The notes: generated by a model from the letters alone, not told the origin. DNA of 64,000 bases from Sphingopyxis sp. CCNWLW2 (GCF_037095755.1 NZ_JBAWKJ010000001.1:1119001-1183000); one strand, 5' to 3'. Positions 33,718-43,241 are shown, counted from the stretch's first letter. Numbers and translations are program-made.

Positions 33718-35184
33718 TCAGCCCGCCAGGGCCTTTTGCCGCCGCCTTTGCACCGACGAGCCATAGCCCATCGCCTCGCGATATTTGACCACGGTGCGCC
33801 GCGCGATGTCGTGGCCCTCGGCCGAGAGTTTCCGCGCGATCGTTTCGTCGGAGAGAATCGCCTTCGCGTCCTCGGCCTCGATCATCGCCTTGATCCGGCT
33901 CTTCACCGCCTCGGCCGACACCGCGCCGTCGCCCTCGACCGCCGAAATGCCGCTTGAGAAGAAATATTTGAGTTCGAACAGCCCGCGCGCGCAGCTCAAA
34001 TATTTGTTGCTCGTGACGCGGCTGACGGTCGATTCGTGCATGCCGATTTCCTCGGCGACCTGCCGCAAGGTCAGCGGGCGCATGTGCGCGACGCCGTGGA
34101 GGAAAAAGCCCTCCTGCTGCTTCACGATCGCGCTCGCGACCTTGACGATCGTGCGCTGGCGCTGGTCGAGCGCACGCACGAGCCAGTTGGCGCCCGCGAG
34201 CTGTTCGGAGAGCCACGCCTTGCTCTTCGCCGCCGCGCCCTGCGCGAGTTCGGTGTAATAGCGGCGGTTGACGAGCAGCCGCGGCAGGGTGCCGCTGTTG
34301 ATCTCGACCGCCCAGCCCTTCGCGGTCTGGCGGATATAGAGGTCGGGGACGACCGCGGGCGCACCGTCGCCGCCGAATTTGAGCCCGGGTTTGGGGTCGT
34401 AACCGCGCAGTTCGCGAATCATGTCGGCGAGGTCCTCGTCGTCGACCCCGCAGATGCGCTTCAGCTGCGGAAAGGCGCCTTTGGCGACGAGATCGAGATG
34501 CGCGATCATCGTCGCCATCGCGGGATCGTAGCGATCGGCCTCGCGCGCCTGGATCGCGATGCATTCGGCAAGGTCGCGCCCGCCGACGCCCGACGGGTCG
34601 AAGCACTGGATGCCCGCCAGCACCTCCTCGAGCAAGGCGAGCGGCACGCCGAGCTGGGCGGCGAGCTCGGCAAGATCGGCGCGCAAATACCCCGCCTCGT
34701 CGATCAGCGCGACGAGCTGGCCCGCAACGATCGCCTCGATCCCGCTGAAACGCTCGCCGACCTGCGCGAGCAGATGGTCGTGCAGGGTGCCCTCATGCTC
34801 GGCAAAGCTGTCGAAATCGATATCCTCGCCCGATCCCGACAGGCCGACATTGTCGCTGGCGCTGTCGTGGTGGAAGCTGTCGGCGGCCAGATCGACGTCG
34901 AGGTCGTTCGCGGTGCCACCGTCGGCCGACAGCGCCTGATCGGCGTCGAGCGTCGCGGCCTCGGCCGCCGGTGCGTCGCCGCCGGGCACGCCATCGGGAT
35001 CGCCCGCGCTGCCGTCGCTGTCGGCGGACGCCGTATCGAGCAGCGGATTGCCTTCGAGCGCCTCGGCCAGATAGGCTTCGAGTTCGAGATTCGACAGTGC
35101 CAGCAGCTTGATCGCTTGCTGCAGCTGCGGCGTCATCACCAGCGATTGCGACTGGCGGAGATCGAGGCGCGGACCCAACGCCAT
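33718..35184 (-). CDS. rpoN: RNA polymerase sigma-54 factor
   Basis: A 488-residue alternative sigma factor requiring an enhancer-binding activator. Region I is glutamine-rich (LRQSQSLVMTPQLQQAIKLL). An acidic region II follows (about 60-130, Asp/Ser-rich), then the core-binding part and the C-terminal RpoN box, seen as ARRTVVKYREAMGYGS. It follows lptB by 14 bp, the usual alphaproteobacterial order. The hpf/raiA and ptsN genes commonly found after rpoN are absent here; the repeat and rpmJ take their place. Confidence 0.97.
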   Translation of the reverse strand: MALGPRLDLRQSQSLVMTPQLQQAIKLLALSNLELEAYLAEALEGNPLLDTASADSDGSAGDPDGVPGGDAPAAEAATLDADQALSADGGTANDLDVDLAADSFHHDSASDNVGLSGSGEDIDFDSFAEHEGTLHDHLLAQVGERFSGIEAIVAGQLVALIDEAGYLRADLAELAAQLGVPLALLEEVLAGIQCFDPSGVGGRDLAECIAIQAREADRYDPAMATMIAHLDLVAKGAFPQLKRICGVDDEDLADMIRELRGYDPKPGLKFGGDGAPAVVPDLYIRQTAKGWAVEINSGTLPRLLVNRRYYTELAQGAAAKSKAWLSEQLAGANWLVRALDQRQRTIVKVASAIVKQQEGFFLHGVAHMRPLTLRQVAEEIGMHESTVSRVTSNKYLSCARGLFELKYFFSSGISAVEGDGAVSAEAVKSRIKAMIEAEDAKAILSDETIARKLSAEGHDIARRTVVKYREAMGYGSSVQRRRQKALAG

Positions 35185-35198
35185 CAGCGATTATTCGA

Positions 35199-36014
35199 TC
35201 ACAAAGAGAAGCCCTCGCCGAGATAGAGGCGACGCACCTCGGGGTCGGCGACGAGCTCTTCGGGGGAGCCGGCAAGCAGCACCTTGCCGTCGTAGATGAT
35301 GCAGGCGCGGTCGACGAGGTCGAGCGTTTCGCGCACATTATGATCGGTGATCAGCACGCCGATGCCGCGCTTCTTGAGGTCGACGACCAGATCGCGAATG
35401 TCGCTGATCGACAAGGGATCGATGCCCGCGAAGGGTTCGTCGAGCAGCATGATCGAGGGGTTGGCCGCGAGCGCGCGCGCGATTTCGGCGCGGCGCCGTT
35501 CGCCGCCCGACAGCGCCATCGCCGCCGAATCGCGCAGCCGCGTGAGGCCGAATTCGTCGAGCAATTCTTCCATCCGCCGCTCGCGCGCGATCTTGTCGGG
35601 CTCGCTGAGTTCGAGCACCGCGCCGATATTCTGTTCGACCGTCATGCCGCGAAAGATCGAGGTTTCCTGTGGCAGATAGCCAAGGCCGAGGATCGCGCGG
35701 CGATACATCGGCAGCGCGGTGATGTCGGCACCGTCGAGCATGATGCGTCCGGCGTCAGGCTTCACCAGCCCCATGATCGAATAGAAGCAGGTCGTCTTGC
35801 CCGCACCGTTCGGGCCGAGCAGGCCGACGACCTCGCCCTTGCCGACCGACAGCGACACGTCCGACAGCACGACGCGCTTGTCATAGCTTTTGGCGATCGA
35901 AATGACCGCGAGACCGTTGCCCGCGGCAGCGTCCTCGCGGACATGCGCCTTGTGCTCGGTGACGCCATGATCGTCCTCGGTCAGCGTGCCAGCGATGGAT
36001 TCGTCGTCGGTCAT
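35199..36014 (-). CDS. lptB: LPS export ABC transporter ATP-binding protein
   Basis: A 271-residue ATPase that powers the LptBFG extractor for lipopolysaccharide. Walker A is GPNGAGKTT, the Q-loop is in GYLPQETS, signature LSGGERRRAEIARAL and Walker B MLLDEPFAGIDP, with switch His in LITDHNVRETL. About 33 residues precede the usual start (VISIAKSYDKR), an acidic extension seen in some alphaproteobacteria; a shorter start cannot be excluded. The lptA and lptC genes expected upstream are not here: a phosphomannomutase gene lies 111 bp upstream. Confidence 0.96.
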   Translation of the reverse strand: MTDDESIAGTLTEDDHGVTEHKAHVREDAAAGNGLAVISIAKSYDKRVVLSDVSLSVGKGEVVGLLGPNGAGKTTCFYSIMGLVKPDAGRIMLDGADITALPMYRRAILGLGYLPQETSIFRGMTVEQNIGAVLELSEPDKIARERRMEELLDEFGLTRLRDSAAMALSGGERRRAEIARALAANPSIMLLDEPFAGIDPLSISDIRDLVVDLKKRGIGVLITDHNVRETLDLVDRACIIYDGKVLLAGSPEELVADPEVRRLYLGEGFSL

Positions 36015-36125
36015 AGGTCGGTCGGTTCCGTTTCTAGCCCCCGAGCGGCGTTACCCCAGCGACGCGGCGAACGTCAATCTGGCAAGATTTTTGCAGGGTA
36101 ACGAAGACGGAACAGCCGGCCGCGC

Positions 36126-37508
36126 TCAATGCGCCGCCTGCGGCCCGCGCACGATCCCCGACAGCGCGAGCTGTTCGTCGATCGCCGCGAGCAGCCGCGC
36201 CAGCGCCGCCTCGTCCTTCGCTTCGGCGCGCGCGACGAGCACGTCTTGCGTGTTCGAGGCGCGGAGCAGCCACCAGCCATCGTCGGTGAGCACGCGCGCA
36301 CCATCGGTGCGGTCGACCTGAGCGCCCGATGTCGTGAGCCGGTCAAGGACTTCATCCACAATGGCGAATTTGCGGCTCTCGTCGACCTGGAAGCGCATTT
36401 CGGGGGTGTTGACCATCGGCGCCATGCTGCCGCGGAGCTGCGTGACGCTCTGCCCGAGCTTCGTCGCCGCCTCGATCAGCCGCAGCGCCGCATAGGGCGC
36501 ATCGTCATAACCATAATAGCGGTCGGCGAAGAAGATATGCCCGCTCATCTCGCCTGCCAGCGGGCTGCCGGTTTCCTTCATCTTCGCCTTGATCAGGCTG
36601 TGCCCGGTCTTCCACATCAGCGGCTTGCCGCCGAGCTCGGCGACGCGGTCGAACAGCGCCTGGCTCGCCTTCACATCGGCGATGACCGTCGCGCCGGGCA
36701 GGTCCTTCAGCACCGCCGCGGCATAGATTTGCAGGAGCTGGTCGCCCCAGATCACACGGCCTTCGCCGTCGATCGCGCCGATGCGGTCGCCGTCTCCATC
36801 GAAAGCGACGCCGAAGTCGAGGCTCTTCTCCGCGACGAGTTTGCGCAGATCGGCGAGATTCTTCTCTTCGGTGGGATCGGGATGGTGGTTCGGAAAATGG
36901 CCGTCAATGTCGGTAAACAGCAGATGATGCTCGCCCGGAAGACGCGCGGTGAGCTTCTCGATGACGGTGCCCGCGGCGCCGTTGCCGGCGTCCCAGCCGA
37001 TGCGGAAGGCACCGCCGGCGAAACCCTCGACCAGCCGGTCGACATAGGCGTCGACGATGTCGATGCTCTCAGACGTGCCTTCGCCGCTATCCCAGTCGCC
37101 CGCGGCGGCCATTTCGCCGATGCCGAGGATATCGGCGCCGTAGAAGGGACGCCCCTGCATCACAAATTTGAAGCCATTATAGTCGGGGGGATTGTGGCTG
37201 CCGGTTATCTGTATGCCGCCCTCCACATCCTCGGTTGACGCGGCATAATAGAGCATCGGCGTCGGCCCGAGCCCGACGTTGAGCGCGTCGATGCCCGCAT
37301 CGTTGATCCCGGCAATCAGCGCGTCGGCGAGCATCGGCGACGACAGGCGGCCGTCATAGCCGACGGCGACGCGCTTGCCGCCCGCGCGGCGGACCAGCGT
37401 CGCAAAGCTGCGGCCGATGGCATAGGCGTCCTTGTCGGACAGCGTGTCGCCGACGACGCCGCGGATGTCATATTCGCGGAGCATCGTCGGGTGGAAATTG
37501 TGCGTCAT
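36126..37508 (-). CDS. Phosphomannomutase/phosphoglucomutase
   Basis: A 460-residue alpha-D-phosphohexomutase interconverting hexose 1- and 6-phosphates for exopolysaccharide and LPS sugar nucleotides. Phosphoserine loop is [13 protein letters not shown], metal loop DGDGDR, sugar-binding loop GEMSGHIFF and a C-terminal phosphate-binding segment LLRASNT. It resembles the bifunctional PMM/PGM (AlgC/PgmG-like) enzymes of sphingomonads. ATG with AGAGGATC upstream. It follows mipZ by 28 bp, so co-transcription is possible. Confidence 0.95.
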   Translation of the reverse strand: MTHNFHPTMLREYDIRGVVGDTLSDKDAYAIGRSFATLVRRAGGKRVAVGYDGRLSSPMLADALIAGINDAGIDALNVGLGPTPMLYYAASTEDVEGGIQITGSHNPPDYNGFKFVMQGRPFYGADILGIGEMAAAGDWDSGEGTSESIDIVDAYVDRLVEGFAGGAFRIGWDAGNGAAGTVIEKLTARLPGEHHLLFTDIDGHFPNHHPDPTEEKNLADLRKLVAEKSLDFGVAFDGDGDRIGAIDGEGRVIWGDQLLQIYAAAVLKDLPGATVIADVKASQALFDRVAELGGKPLMWKTGHSLIKAKMKETGSPLAGEMSGHIFFADRYYGYDDAPYAALRLIEAATKLGQSVTQLRGSMAPMVNTPEMRFQVDESRKFAIVDEVLDRLTTSGAQVDRTDGARVLTDDGWWLLRASNTQDVLVARAEAKDEAALARLLAAIDEQLALSGIVRGPQAAH

Positions 37509-37536
37509 CTTTGATCCTCTTGGGGGGAGAGAAGGG

Positions 37537-38358
37537 TCAGGCGGCGGCGAACAAATCCCCGTCCGGGTGCAATCTTTCGCGCACCGGCAGGTTCAGTCCG
37601 CCCATCGCCTCGCGGAGTTCCTGCCGCGCGACGACGTGGCCAATCCCCATGCCGCCGAGATGCGCCTTGTCGAGCAGGGTGAGGCCAGCCGGGAAAAGCT
37701 CGCGATAGATGACGCGCTCGCCGAGCCCCGGGATGACGCGGAACCCGACGCGCCGCGACAACTGGGTCAGCGCCTCGCCGACGCGGCGCATATTGTGCGC
37801 ATCGACGTGCTGGAGGCGGTTGCGCAGGATGATCCAATCCATCGTCCGCCCGTCGGCCTTCGCGCGCGTCTTGCGCGCGTCCCAGATCAATTCGGAATAG
37901 AAGCTCGGCCGGGTGACCTGAAAGGTTTCGGGGTCGACCTGTCCGATCAGGTCGAAGTCGATAAAACTGTCGTTGATCGGGGTGACGAGCGTATCGGCGC
38001 TGGTCGCGAGGTGGCGCGCGAAGACATCGTCGCGCCCCGGGGTGTCGGCGATCAGATAATCGACGTCTTCGCTCAGCGCCGCGACCTGGTCGTCGAGTTC
38101 GTCGATCGTCGAGCCGGTGAACACCTCGAAGCGCGGAGTCGGCAGCGCGATCTCGCGGCGCTTCGCGGTATTCTCGCGATTTTCGAGATAGCGGTGAAAG
38201 GTGCGCTGGCGCGGGTCGAGATCGATCCCCGCGACGCGCCAGCCCTGGCTCGCCAGCGCGACCGCGAAATGCACGGCGCACGTCGATTTGCCGGTCCCGC
38301 CCTTTTCATTGGCAAAGATGATGCGGTGCGGTGCGGGCTTCGTCGCTGAGGTCGTCAT
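37537..38358 (-). CDS. mipZ: Division plane positioning ATPase MipZ
   Basis: A 273-residue ParA/MinD-type ATPase that forms a gradient from the ParB-bound poles and blocks FtsZ assembly away from midcell. The deviant Walker A is [14 protein letters not shown], with IDLDPRQRT and IADTPGRDD as further ATPase motifs. C-terminal segments [17 protein letters not shown] and [16 protein letters not shown] are specific to MipZ. Size fits the Caulobacter protein. The ATG giving [12 protein letters not shown] was chosen; 40 more in-frame residues upstream lack conservation and would run into the panC promoter. Confidence 0.95.
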   Translation of the reverse strand: MTTSATKPAPHRIIFANEKGGTGKSTCAVHFAVALASQGWRVAGIDLDPRQRTFHRYLENRENTAKRREIALPTPRFEVFTGSTIDELDDQVAALSEDVDYLIADTPGRDDVFARHLATSADTLVTPINDSFIDFDLIGQVDPETFQVTRPSFYSELIWDARKTRAKADGRTMDWIILRNRLQHVDAHNMRRVGEALTQLSRRVGFRVIPGLGERVIYRELFPAGLTLLDKAHLGGMGIGHVVARQELREAMGGLNLPVRERLHPDGDLFAAA

Positions 38359-38445
38359 GGGGCGTTGCGATTTTCCTGTTTGCGCGGCATGGGCGGCCGG
38401 CGCGCGAAGTGATATAGTCGCGCCAATATCGGAGGGCGACCAGCC

Positions 38446-39288
38446 GTGCAAATCATCCGTGACATCGCGATGCTGCACCGTGCCGTTACGGCACTAAAGC
38501 AGGGAGGAAAGAGCGTCGCGCTGGTCCCGACGATGGGATCGCTGCACGATGGCCACCTCTCGCTGGTGCGCATGGCAAAGCGCGTCGCCGACCACGCGGT
38601 CGTGTCGATTTTCGTCAACCCGACGCAATTCGGCCCCAACGAGGATTTCGCCGCCTACCCGCGCGACGAGGCGCGCGATGCCGCGATGCTCGTCGAGGAA
38701 GGCACCAGTCTGCTCTGGGCGCCCGACGTCGCAACCATGTACCCCGGCGGGCATAGCACGCATATCGAGGTCGCCGAGCTCGGCGCCGATTATTGCGGCG
38801 CCGCGCGCCCCGGCCATTTCGACGGCGTCGCGACCGTCGTCGCCAAATTGTTCAACCAGGTGCGGCCCGACGTAGCGATCTTCGGCGAAAAGGACTGGCA
38901 GCAGCTCGCGATCATCCGCCGCATGGCGCGCGATCTCGACTTCGGAATCGACATTTTGGGCGCGCCGATCGCGCGCGATGACGACGGCCTCGCGCTGTCG
39001 TCACGCAACGCCTATCTCTCGCCCGAACAGCGCGCGGCGGCGACCATCTTTCCGCGGGCGCTGAACACCGCGGCGAAAGCGATCGCGGACGGCGCCGATG
39101 TTGGCGAAGCGCTCGCCAGGGCCGAGACGGTGATCGTCGGGGGGGGCTTCGACAGCGTCGATTATGTCGCGCTCGCCGATGCCGACAGCCTCGAGAGACT
39201 GGACGCTTTTCGGAAGCCCGCGCGGCTTCTGGCGGCGGCGCGGATCGGAAAAACGCGGCTGATCGACAATCTTCCGGTCGGCGATTAA
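38446..39288 (+). CDS. panC: Pantothenate synthetase
   Basis: A 280-residue enzyme joining pantoate and beta-alanine with ATP to give pantothenate. The HIGH-like motif is GSLHDGHLSLVR (residues 29-40), with SIFVNPTQFGPNEDF, FGEKDWQQLAIIRRM and SSRNAYLSPEQR. A GTG start has GGAGGG 10 bp upstream. It is divergent from mipZ, with an 87-bp shared region. No panB is adjacent. Confidence 0.96.
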   Translation: MQIIRDIAMLHRAVTALKQGGKSVALVPTMGSLHDGHLSLVRMAKRVADHAVVSIFVNPTQFGPNEDFAAYPRDEARDAAMLVEEGTSLLWAPDVATMYPGGHSTHIEVAELGADYCGAARPGHFDGVATVVAKLFNQVRPDVAIFGEKDWQQLAIIRRMARDLDFGIDILGAPIARDDDGLALSSRNAYLSPEQRAAATIFPRALNTAAKAIADGADVGEALARAETVIVGGGFDSVDYVALADADSLERLDAFRKPARLLAAARIGKTRLIDNLPVGD

Positions 39289-39349
39289 CGCCAAAAACCA
39301 CCGATTTCCGGGGACTTCGGACGATATCCACAAAAAAGTGCGATCGCCG

Positions 39350-39364
39350 TTAACGCTTTGTTGA
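39350..39364. promoter_or_regulatory. CtrA-like binding site
   Basis: TTAACGCTTTGTTGA matches the CtrA full-site pattern TTAA-N7-TTAA with one mismatch. It lies 62 bp before the SEL1-like gene, in a 137-bp AT-richer gap. MipZ and DivK are encoded within 4 kb, so a CtrA circuit is expected in this organism. Confidence 0.45.
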
Positions 39365-39425
39365 CCATAAACCGCAAATTTGGGGCCCGAGGTCTCCATG
39401 TGGGGTGGAGGCAAAGGGGGTTATC

Positions 39426-39740
39426 ATGGCGAATAGTCTGAAGTCTGCCCAATTTCTGATCGAGAGCCGTCTGCTCGACGCCGCCCGCGGCGACGCCAAT
39501 GCCTATTTCGATCTCGGCATTGCCTTTTCGACCGGCACCGGCGGGGTCGATGTCGACCTGATCCAGGCGCATAAATGGTTCAATCTGGCCGCGCTCGGCG
39601 GCAATATCGAAGGCCAGCAGTGCCGCGCCGACCTGTCGGATGAGATGAGCCGCGACGAAATCGCCGAAGCGCAGCGCCAGGCGCGCGCCTGGCTCGACGA
39701 GACGGCGCGCCGTCCCGCCGCGCGGCGCTTTGCGGCCTAA
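39426..39740 (+). CDS. SEL1-like repeat protein
   Basis: A 104-residue protein with one to two SEL1-type helical repeats: ANAYFDLGIAFSTGTGGVDV followed by DLIQAHKWFNLAALGGNIEG. Such repeats act as protein-binding scaffolds. The N-terminal MANSLKSAQFLIESRLLDAA is helical and there is no signal peptide. The start is the ATG preceded by AAAGGGGG; an upstream ATG seven codons earlier is less likely. It overlaps the convergent GNAT gene by 4 bp. Confidence 0.8.
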   Translation: MANSLKSAQFLIESRLLDAARGDANAYFDLGIAFSTGTGGVDVDLIQAHKWFNLAALGGNIEGQQCRADLSDEMSRDEIAEAQRQARAWLDETARRPAARRFAA

Positions 39741-40888
39741 TCCTTCCGCTTGAAGGGCGTCTGCCCTTCCAGCCACTCCATTTCGACTTCTTCCGCCCGT
39801 CGTTCCTGTTCGAGATAATCGGCAACCGCGCGGCGAAATCCCGGATCGGCGATGAAATGCGCCGACCATGTCGCGACGGGGCCATAGCCGCGTGCGAGCT
39901 TGTGCCCGCCCTGCGCGCCCGCCTCGACGCGGGCAAGGCCGCGTTCGATCGCGATGTCGATCGCGCGATAATAGCATAGTTCGAAATGCAGATAGGGGAT
40001 CTCGACGAGACAGCCCCAATAGCGGCCGTAGAGCGTGTCGGCGCCGAGGAAGTGCAGCGCGCCCGCAACCGGCCTTTCGTCGCCGTCATAGGCGATCAGC
40101 AAGATGATCTGCGCCGCCATGGTCGCGCCCATCAGGTCGAACGCTTCACGCGTCAGGTACGGATGTCCCCATTTGCGCGCGCCGGTGTCCTGATAGAAAA
40201 GCCACATCGCGTCCCAATGCTCGGGACGGATGGCGACCCCGGTCAACTCCTCGATCCGTAGCCCCTCGACCGCGCGTTGCCGTTCCTTGCGGAGCTGCTT
40301 GCGCTTCGCCGAATTCAGCGTGGCGAGGAAATCGTCGAAGTTGCCATAGCCCGCGTTCGCGAAATGAAACTGGATATCGCGGCGGACGAGCCAACCCGCC
40401 TCCTCGAACAGCGGCATCTGCTCGGGCGCGACAAAGGTCGCGTGCGCCGACGACAGCCCGTTCTGCCGCACCACCGCTTCAGCGGCACGGAGCAGCAGCA
40501 AGGCGTCGCCCCGATCTTTCGATAGCAGGCGCGGCCCCGGCACGGGGGTAAAGGGCGCCGCGATCTGGAGCTTCGGATAATAATCGCCGCCCGCGCGTGC
40601 CCAGGCGTCGGCCCAGGCATGGTCGAACACATATTCGCCCTGGCTGTGCGATTTGAGGTACGCGGGCGCGGCGGCGACGAGCGCGCCGCCGGCATCCTCG
40701 ACGAGCAACGGCGCCGCTTGCCAGCCCGTGCCCGGTCCGACGCTGCCCGATTGTTCGAGCAGCGTCAGGAAGGCGTGGCCGACGAACGGATTACCGCCAT
40801 CGTGCAATGCGTCCCATGCCGCGGCGTCGATGGCGGCGACGCCGGTTCCGAGCGATATCGTGCGCGCGGGTGGGTCGGCCTCTGCCAC
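39737..40888 (-). CDS. GNAT family N-acetyltransferase (COG3146 / FemAB-like)
   Basis: A 383-residue protein of the COG3146 family, a double GNAT/FemAB-like fold sometimes named peptidogalycan biosynthesis protein. Signature segments are GNPFVGHAFLTLLEQSGSVG, FDHAWADAW, LNSAKRKQLRKERQRA, YGRYWGC, FELCYYRAIDIAIERGL and EAGAQGGHKLARGYGP. The substrate is unknown. The GTG start follows the RidA stop by 8 bp, making this the last gene of a four-gene operon; a much longer frame upstream overlaps RidA and is spurious. Confidence 0.88.
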   Translation of the reverse strand: MAEADPPARTISLGTGVAAIDAAAWDALHDGGNPFVGHAFLTLLEQSGSVGPGTGWQAAPLLVEDAGGALVAAAPAYLKSHSQGEYVFDHAWADAWARAGGDYYPKLQIAAPFTPVPGPRLLSKDRGDALLLLRAAEAVVRQNGLSSAHATFVAPEQMPLFEEAGWLVRRDIQFHFANAGYGNFDDFLATLNSAKRKQLRKERQRAVEGLRIEELTGVAIRPEHWDAMWLFYQDTGARKWGHPYLTREAFDLMGATMAAQIILLIAYDGDERPVAGALHFLGADTLYGRYWGCLVEIPYLHFELCYYRAIDIAIERGLARVEAGAQGGHKLARGYGPVATWSAHFIADPGFRRAVADYLEQERRAEEVEMEWLEGQTPFKRKD

Positions 40889-40896
40889 CGGAATTC

Positions 40897-41361
40897 TTAG
40901 GCGGGCTTCACCGCGACGATCGCGTCGGCCTCGACCGCGGCGCCGAGCGGGAGCACCGCGACGCCGACCGCGGCGCGCGCGTGGCGGCCCGCTTCGCCGA
41001 ACAGCGCCTCGAACAGGTCCGACGCGCCATTGGCGACCTTCGCCTGATCGGTGAAGCCGGGGGTGCTGTTGACGAACACGCCGAGCTTGACGACGCGCTC
41101 GACGCGCGACCAGTCGCCGCCGAGCGCTTGCCCGATCTGCGCGACGAGCATCAACGCGACGCGCTGCGCGGCATCCTGCCCGCCCGCAACGTCGACGTCT
41201 TCGCCAAGGCGACCGGTGACGACCTGACCGTCGCGAAACGGCAGCTGGCCGCTGACATAGAGCAGGCCGCCATGTTCGACGACGGGGACATAAGCGGCGA
41301 CCGGCGCGGCGGGCTTGGGGAGTTCGAGGCCGAGTTCGGCGATTTTGGCGGCGATATCCAT
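40897..41361 (-). CDS. RidA family protein
   Basis: A 154-residue YjgF/YER057c/UK114 protein of the YoaB-like subgroup that hydrolyses or binds reactive enamine/imine intermediates. Segments VEHGGLLYVSGQLPF, AAQRVALMLVAQIGQALGG and ERVVKLGVFVNSTPGF are typical. The C-terminal GRHARAAVGVAVLPLGAAVEAD retains the conserved Arg and Glu-region. It sits 15 bp downstream of the HAD gene and 8 bp upstream of the GNAT gene. Confidence 0.92.
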   Translation of the reverse strand: MDIAAKIAELGLELPKPAAPVAAYVPVVEHGGLLYVSGQLPFRDGQVVTGRLGEDVDVAGGQDAAQRVALMLVAQIGQALGGDWSRVERVVKLGVFVNSTPGFTDQAKVANGASDLFEALFGEAGRHARAAVGVAVLPLGAAVEADAIVAVKPA

Positions 41362-41376
41362 GAGAGAGCTTCCTTG

Positions 41377-42018
41377 TTAGACCGGCTCGACAGCCGGGGC
41401 GGGGATGTTTTCGGCGAGGCGCGCCAGGATCCAGCCCTGCGCCGTCGTCCAGTCGTCGATGCGGACGTGCGCATGCTTCGCCGGTGCGATCTTGCCGGCG
41501 ATTGCCGGCTCGCCGACGAGGTGGAGCCGCCACACGTCGGGCGCTTCCTGCGCGACTGACATATGATGGCCGGCGAGATCGTCGATGAACACCGCGACCG
41601 AAGGCTGATACTCCTCGATCAGGCGGCGCACCGGTTCGCCCTTGCCGCCGCGGCTGCCGATCACCGGCGCGTGGAAATCGTGGAGCGCGAGCTGTTCGAT
41701 GCGCGCCTGCTGATGTTCGGGGCCGACGTTGGTGAGGACGACGATATCGGCCTCGGCGCCGATCGCCGCCATCGCCGCAAGCGCACCGGGGATCGGATAT
41801 TGCCGCGTCATTTCCTTGCGGAAGAAGCCGTCGAGCAAGGGCCACACCTCGGCGGCTTCCAGCGGCGTGCCGCATTCCTTGCGCTTCAGCGCGTTCGCGA
41901 AGCTCGCGTCCTCGATGCGGAAGATCACGCCATGTTCGGCGTCGACCCATTCGGCGAAGGGGACGACCATGTGCATCAGCACCTCGTCGCAATCGGTGAT
42001 GACGAGCGGGCGGTTCAT
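41377..42018 (-). CDS. HAD-like hydrolase
   Basis: A 213-residue protein of the haloacid-dehalogenase superfamily. Motif I is VITDCDEVLMHM (nucleophile Asp and DxD in DCD), motif II VLTNVGP, motif III in SRGGKGEPVR and motif IV VFIDDLAGHH. The protein is conserved in alphaproteobacteria next to RidA and DUF3572 genes. Substrate unknown. It overlaps the DUF3572 gene by 4 bp, so it is part of the same operon. Confidence 0.88.
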   Translation of the reverse strand: MNRPLVITDCDEVLMHMVVPFAEWVDAEHGVIFRIEDASFANALKRKECGTPLEAAEVWPLLDGFFRKEMTRQYPIPGALAAMAAIGAEADIVVLTNVGPEHQQARIEQLALHDFHAPVIGSRGGKGEPVRRLIEEYQPSVAVFIDDLAGHHMSVAQEAPDVWRLHLVGEPAIAGKIAPAKHAHVRIDDWTTAQGWILARLAENIPAPAVEPV

Positions 42019-42302
42019 GCGGCGGTTCCTTCGAGTCTCTGCGCGGCGGCGGCGATGCTGGCGGGCGGCACCTGCAACGCATCGGCGCAGGCAACAAGGT
42101 CGTTTTCGTGGCCCGTGAGGAACGACAGGATCGCCGCAAGCGTCGCCTGCTCGCCCAGCGAGGCGCGCAGTTCGTCGGGCGCAAGCCCGGTCAGGCCGAG
42201 CAGCCGTTCGGCGCGCGGTTCGTCGCTCAAAATCCAGCCGAGCGCCTGAAGCGCCAGCGCGGCATCGCCATCGTGCAAGTCGTGTGTCCCTAATTGTGTC
42301 AT
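42015..42302 (-). CDS. DUF3572 domain-containing protein
   Basis: A 95-residue helical protein. ALALQALGWILSDEPRAERLLGLTGL, followed by DELRASLGE and ILSFLTGHENDLVACADALQ, matches DUF3572, a family of unknown function in alphaproteobacteria. It is usually found next to divK, as here (divergent, 53 bp apart). It heads the HAD-RidA-GNAT operon. Confidence 0.9.
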   Translation of the reverse strand: MTQLGTHDLHDGDAALALQALGWILSDEPRAERLLGLTGLAPDELRASLGEQATLAAILSFLTGHENDLVACADALQVPPASIAAAAQRLEGTAA

Positions 42303-42355
42303 GCCGCCGATTCGCCTAAACGGGCCGCGTACGCAAGGTGGGGAACATAAGTAAC

Positions 42356-42718
42356 ATGGGCAAGACCATCCTGGTCGTCGAAGATAATGAGCTCAACCTT
42401 CGCCTCTTCTGCGACCTGCTCAATGCCCATGGCTATAGCGCGCATCCGGTGCGCGACGGACGCGACGCGCTGGCCAAGGCGCGCGAAGTGTCGCCCGACC
42501 TGATCATCATGGATATCCAGTTGCCGCATGTCAGCGGGCTCGACCTGATCGGCCAGATGAAGGCCGACCTGACCTTGCGCGCGGTGCCGATCATGGCGGT
42601 CACCGCCTATGCGGGGAAGGGCGACGAGGAACAGATCAAGGCGGCGGGCGCCGAAGCCTATGTGTCCAAACCGATTTCGGTAATCAAATTCATCGAAAGC
42701 GTCGGGGCCTTCGCCTAG
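42356..42718 (+). CDS. divK: Single-domain response regulator DivK
   Basis: A 120-residue receiver domain with no output domain. The acidic pair is VEDNE, phosphoacceptor Asp is in IIMDIQLPHVSG (near residue 53), the switch Thr in AVTAYAGKG and Lys in YVSKPIS. The sequence and length match DivK, the polarity and cell-cycle regulator acting on DivL-CckA-CtrA. The ATG at 42356 has GGTGGGG upstream. The partner pleD, often adjacent in Caulobacter, is absent. Confidence 0.93.
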   Translation: MGKTILVVEDNELNLRLFCDLLNAHGYSAHPVRDGRDALAKAREVSPDLIIMDIQLPHVSGLDLIGQMKADLTLRAVPIMAVTAYAGKGDEEQIKAAGAEAYVSKPISVIKFIESVGAFA

Positions 42719-42870
42719 TTTTAATGATCGCGCGGCCCCGATTGCGACGGGCCGCCCAAAATCGTCGGCGAGTCGCTGGCGCGCGCTCCGGCCACGCGAT
42801 CGGGTTCAGCCACCGGCCAGCTTTCCTTTCCTAATCCTGATCGCGGGGGTTCAGGATGGAAGGACATAAG

Positions 42871-43215
42871 ATGTTTTTGATGAAGAGGCTGGCCTTGACG
42901 GCGTTGATCGGCGCGACGACGCTGGCCGCCATGCCGACCGAAGCCGAGGCGCGCAGCCGCCACCATCGGCACGGGCATTACGACCGCGACCATGATCGCT
43001 GGCAGGATCGCCGCGAGTATCGGCGCCACCGCGAAGGCCGATATTATCGGAACTGCCGCACCAGCGGCACGACGGGACTGATCGTCGGCGGCGCCGCCGG
43101 CGCCCTGCTGGGCCGCGAAATCGATAGCCGCGGCGACCGCGCCACGGGCACGATCCTCGGTGCCGCGGGTGGCGCACTGCTCGGCCGCGAGATCGACCGC
43201 AAGCGTCGCTGCTGA
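42871..43215 (+). CDS. Glycine zipper 2TM domain-containing protein
   Basis: A 114-residue exported protein. A signal peptide (LALTALIGATTLAAM, cleaved near AEA) precedes a His/Arg/Tyr-rich stretch (SRHHRHGHYDRDHDRW). Two glycine-zipper repeats follow: GLIVGGAAGALLGREID and GTILGAAGGALLGREID. Such repeats form membrane or outer-membrane associated hairpins (17-kDa antigen type). GGAAGGACATAAG precedes the ATG. Monocistronic. Confidence 0.85.
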   Translation: MFLMKRLALTALIGATTLAAMPTEAEARSRHHRHGHYDRDHDRWQDRREYRRHREGRYYRNCRTSGTTGLIVGGAAGALLGREIDSRGDRATGTILGAAGGALLGREIDRKRRC

Positions 43216-43241
43216 CCGCTGGCGGGGGAAGGAAGGGACCG

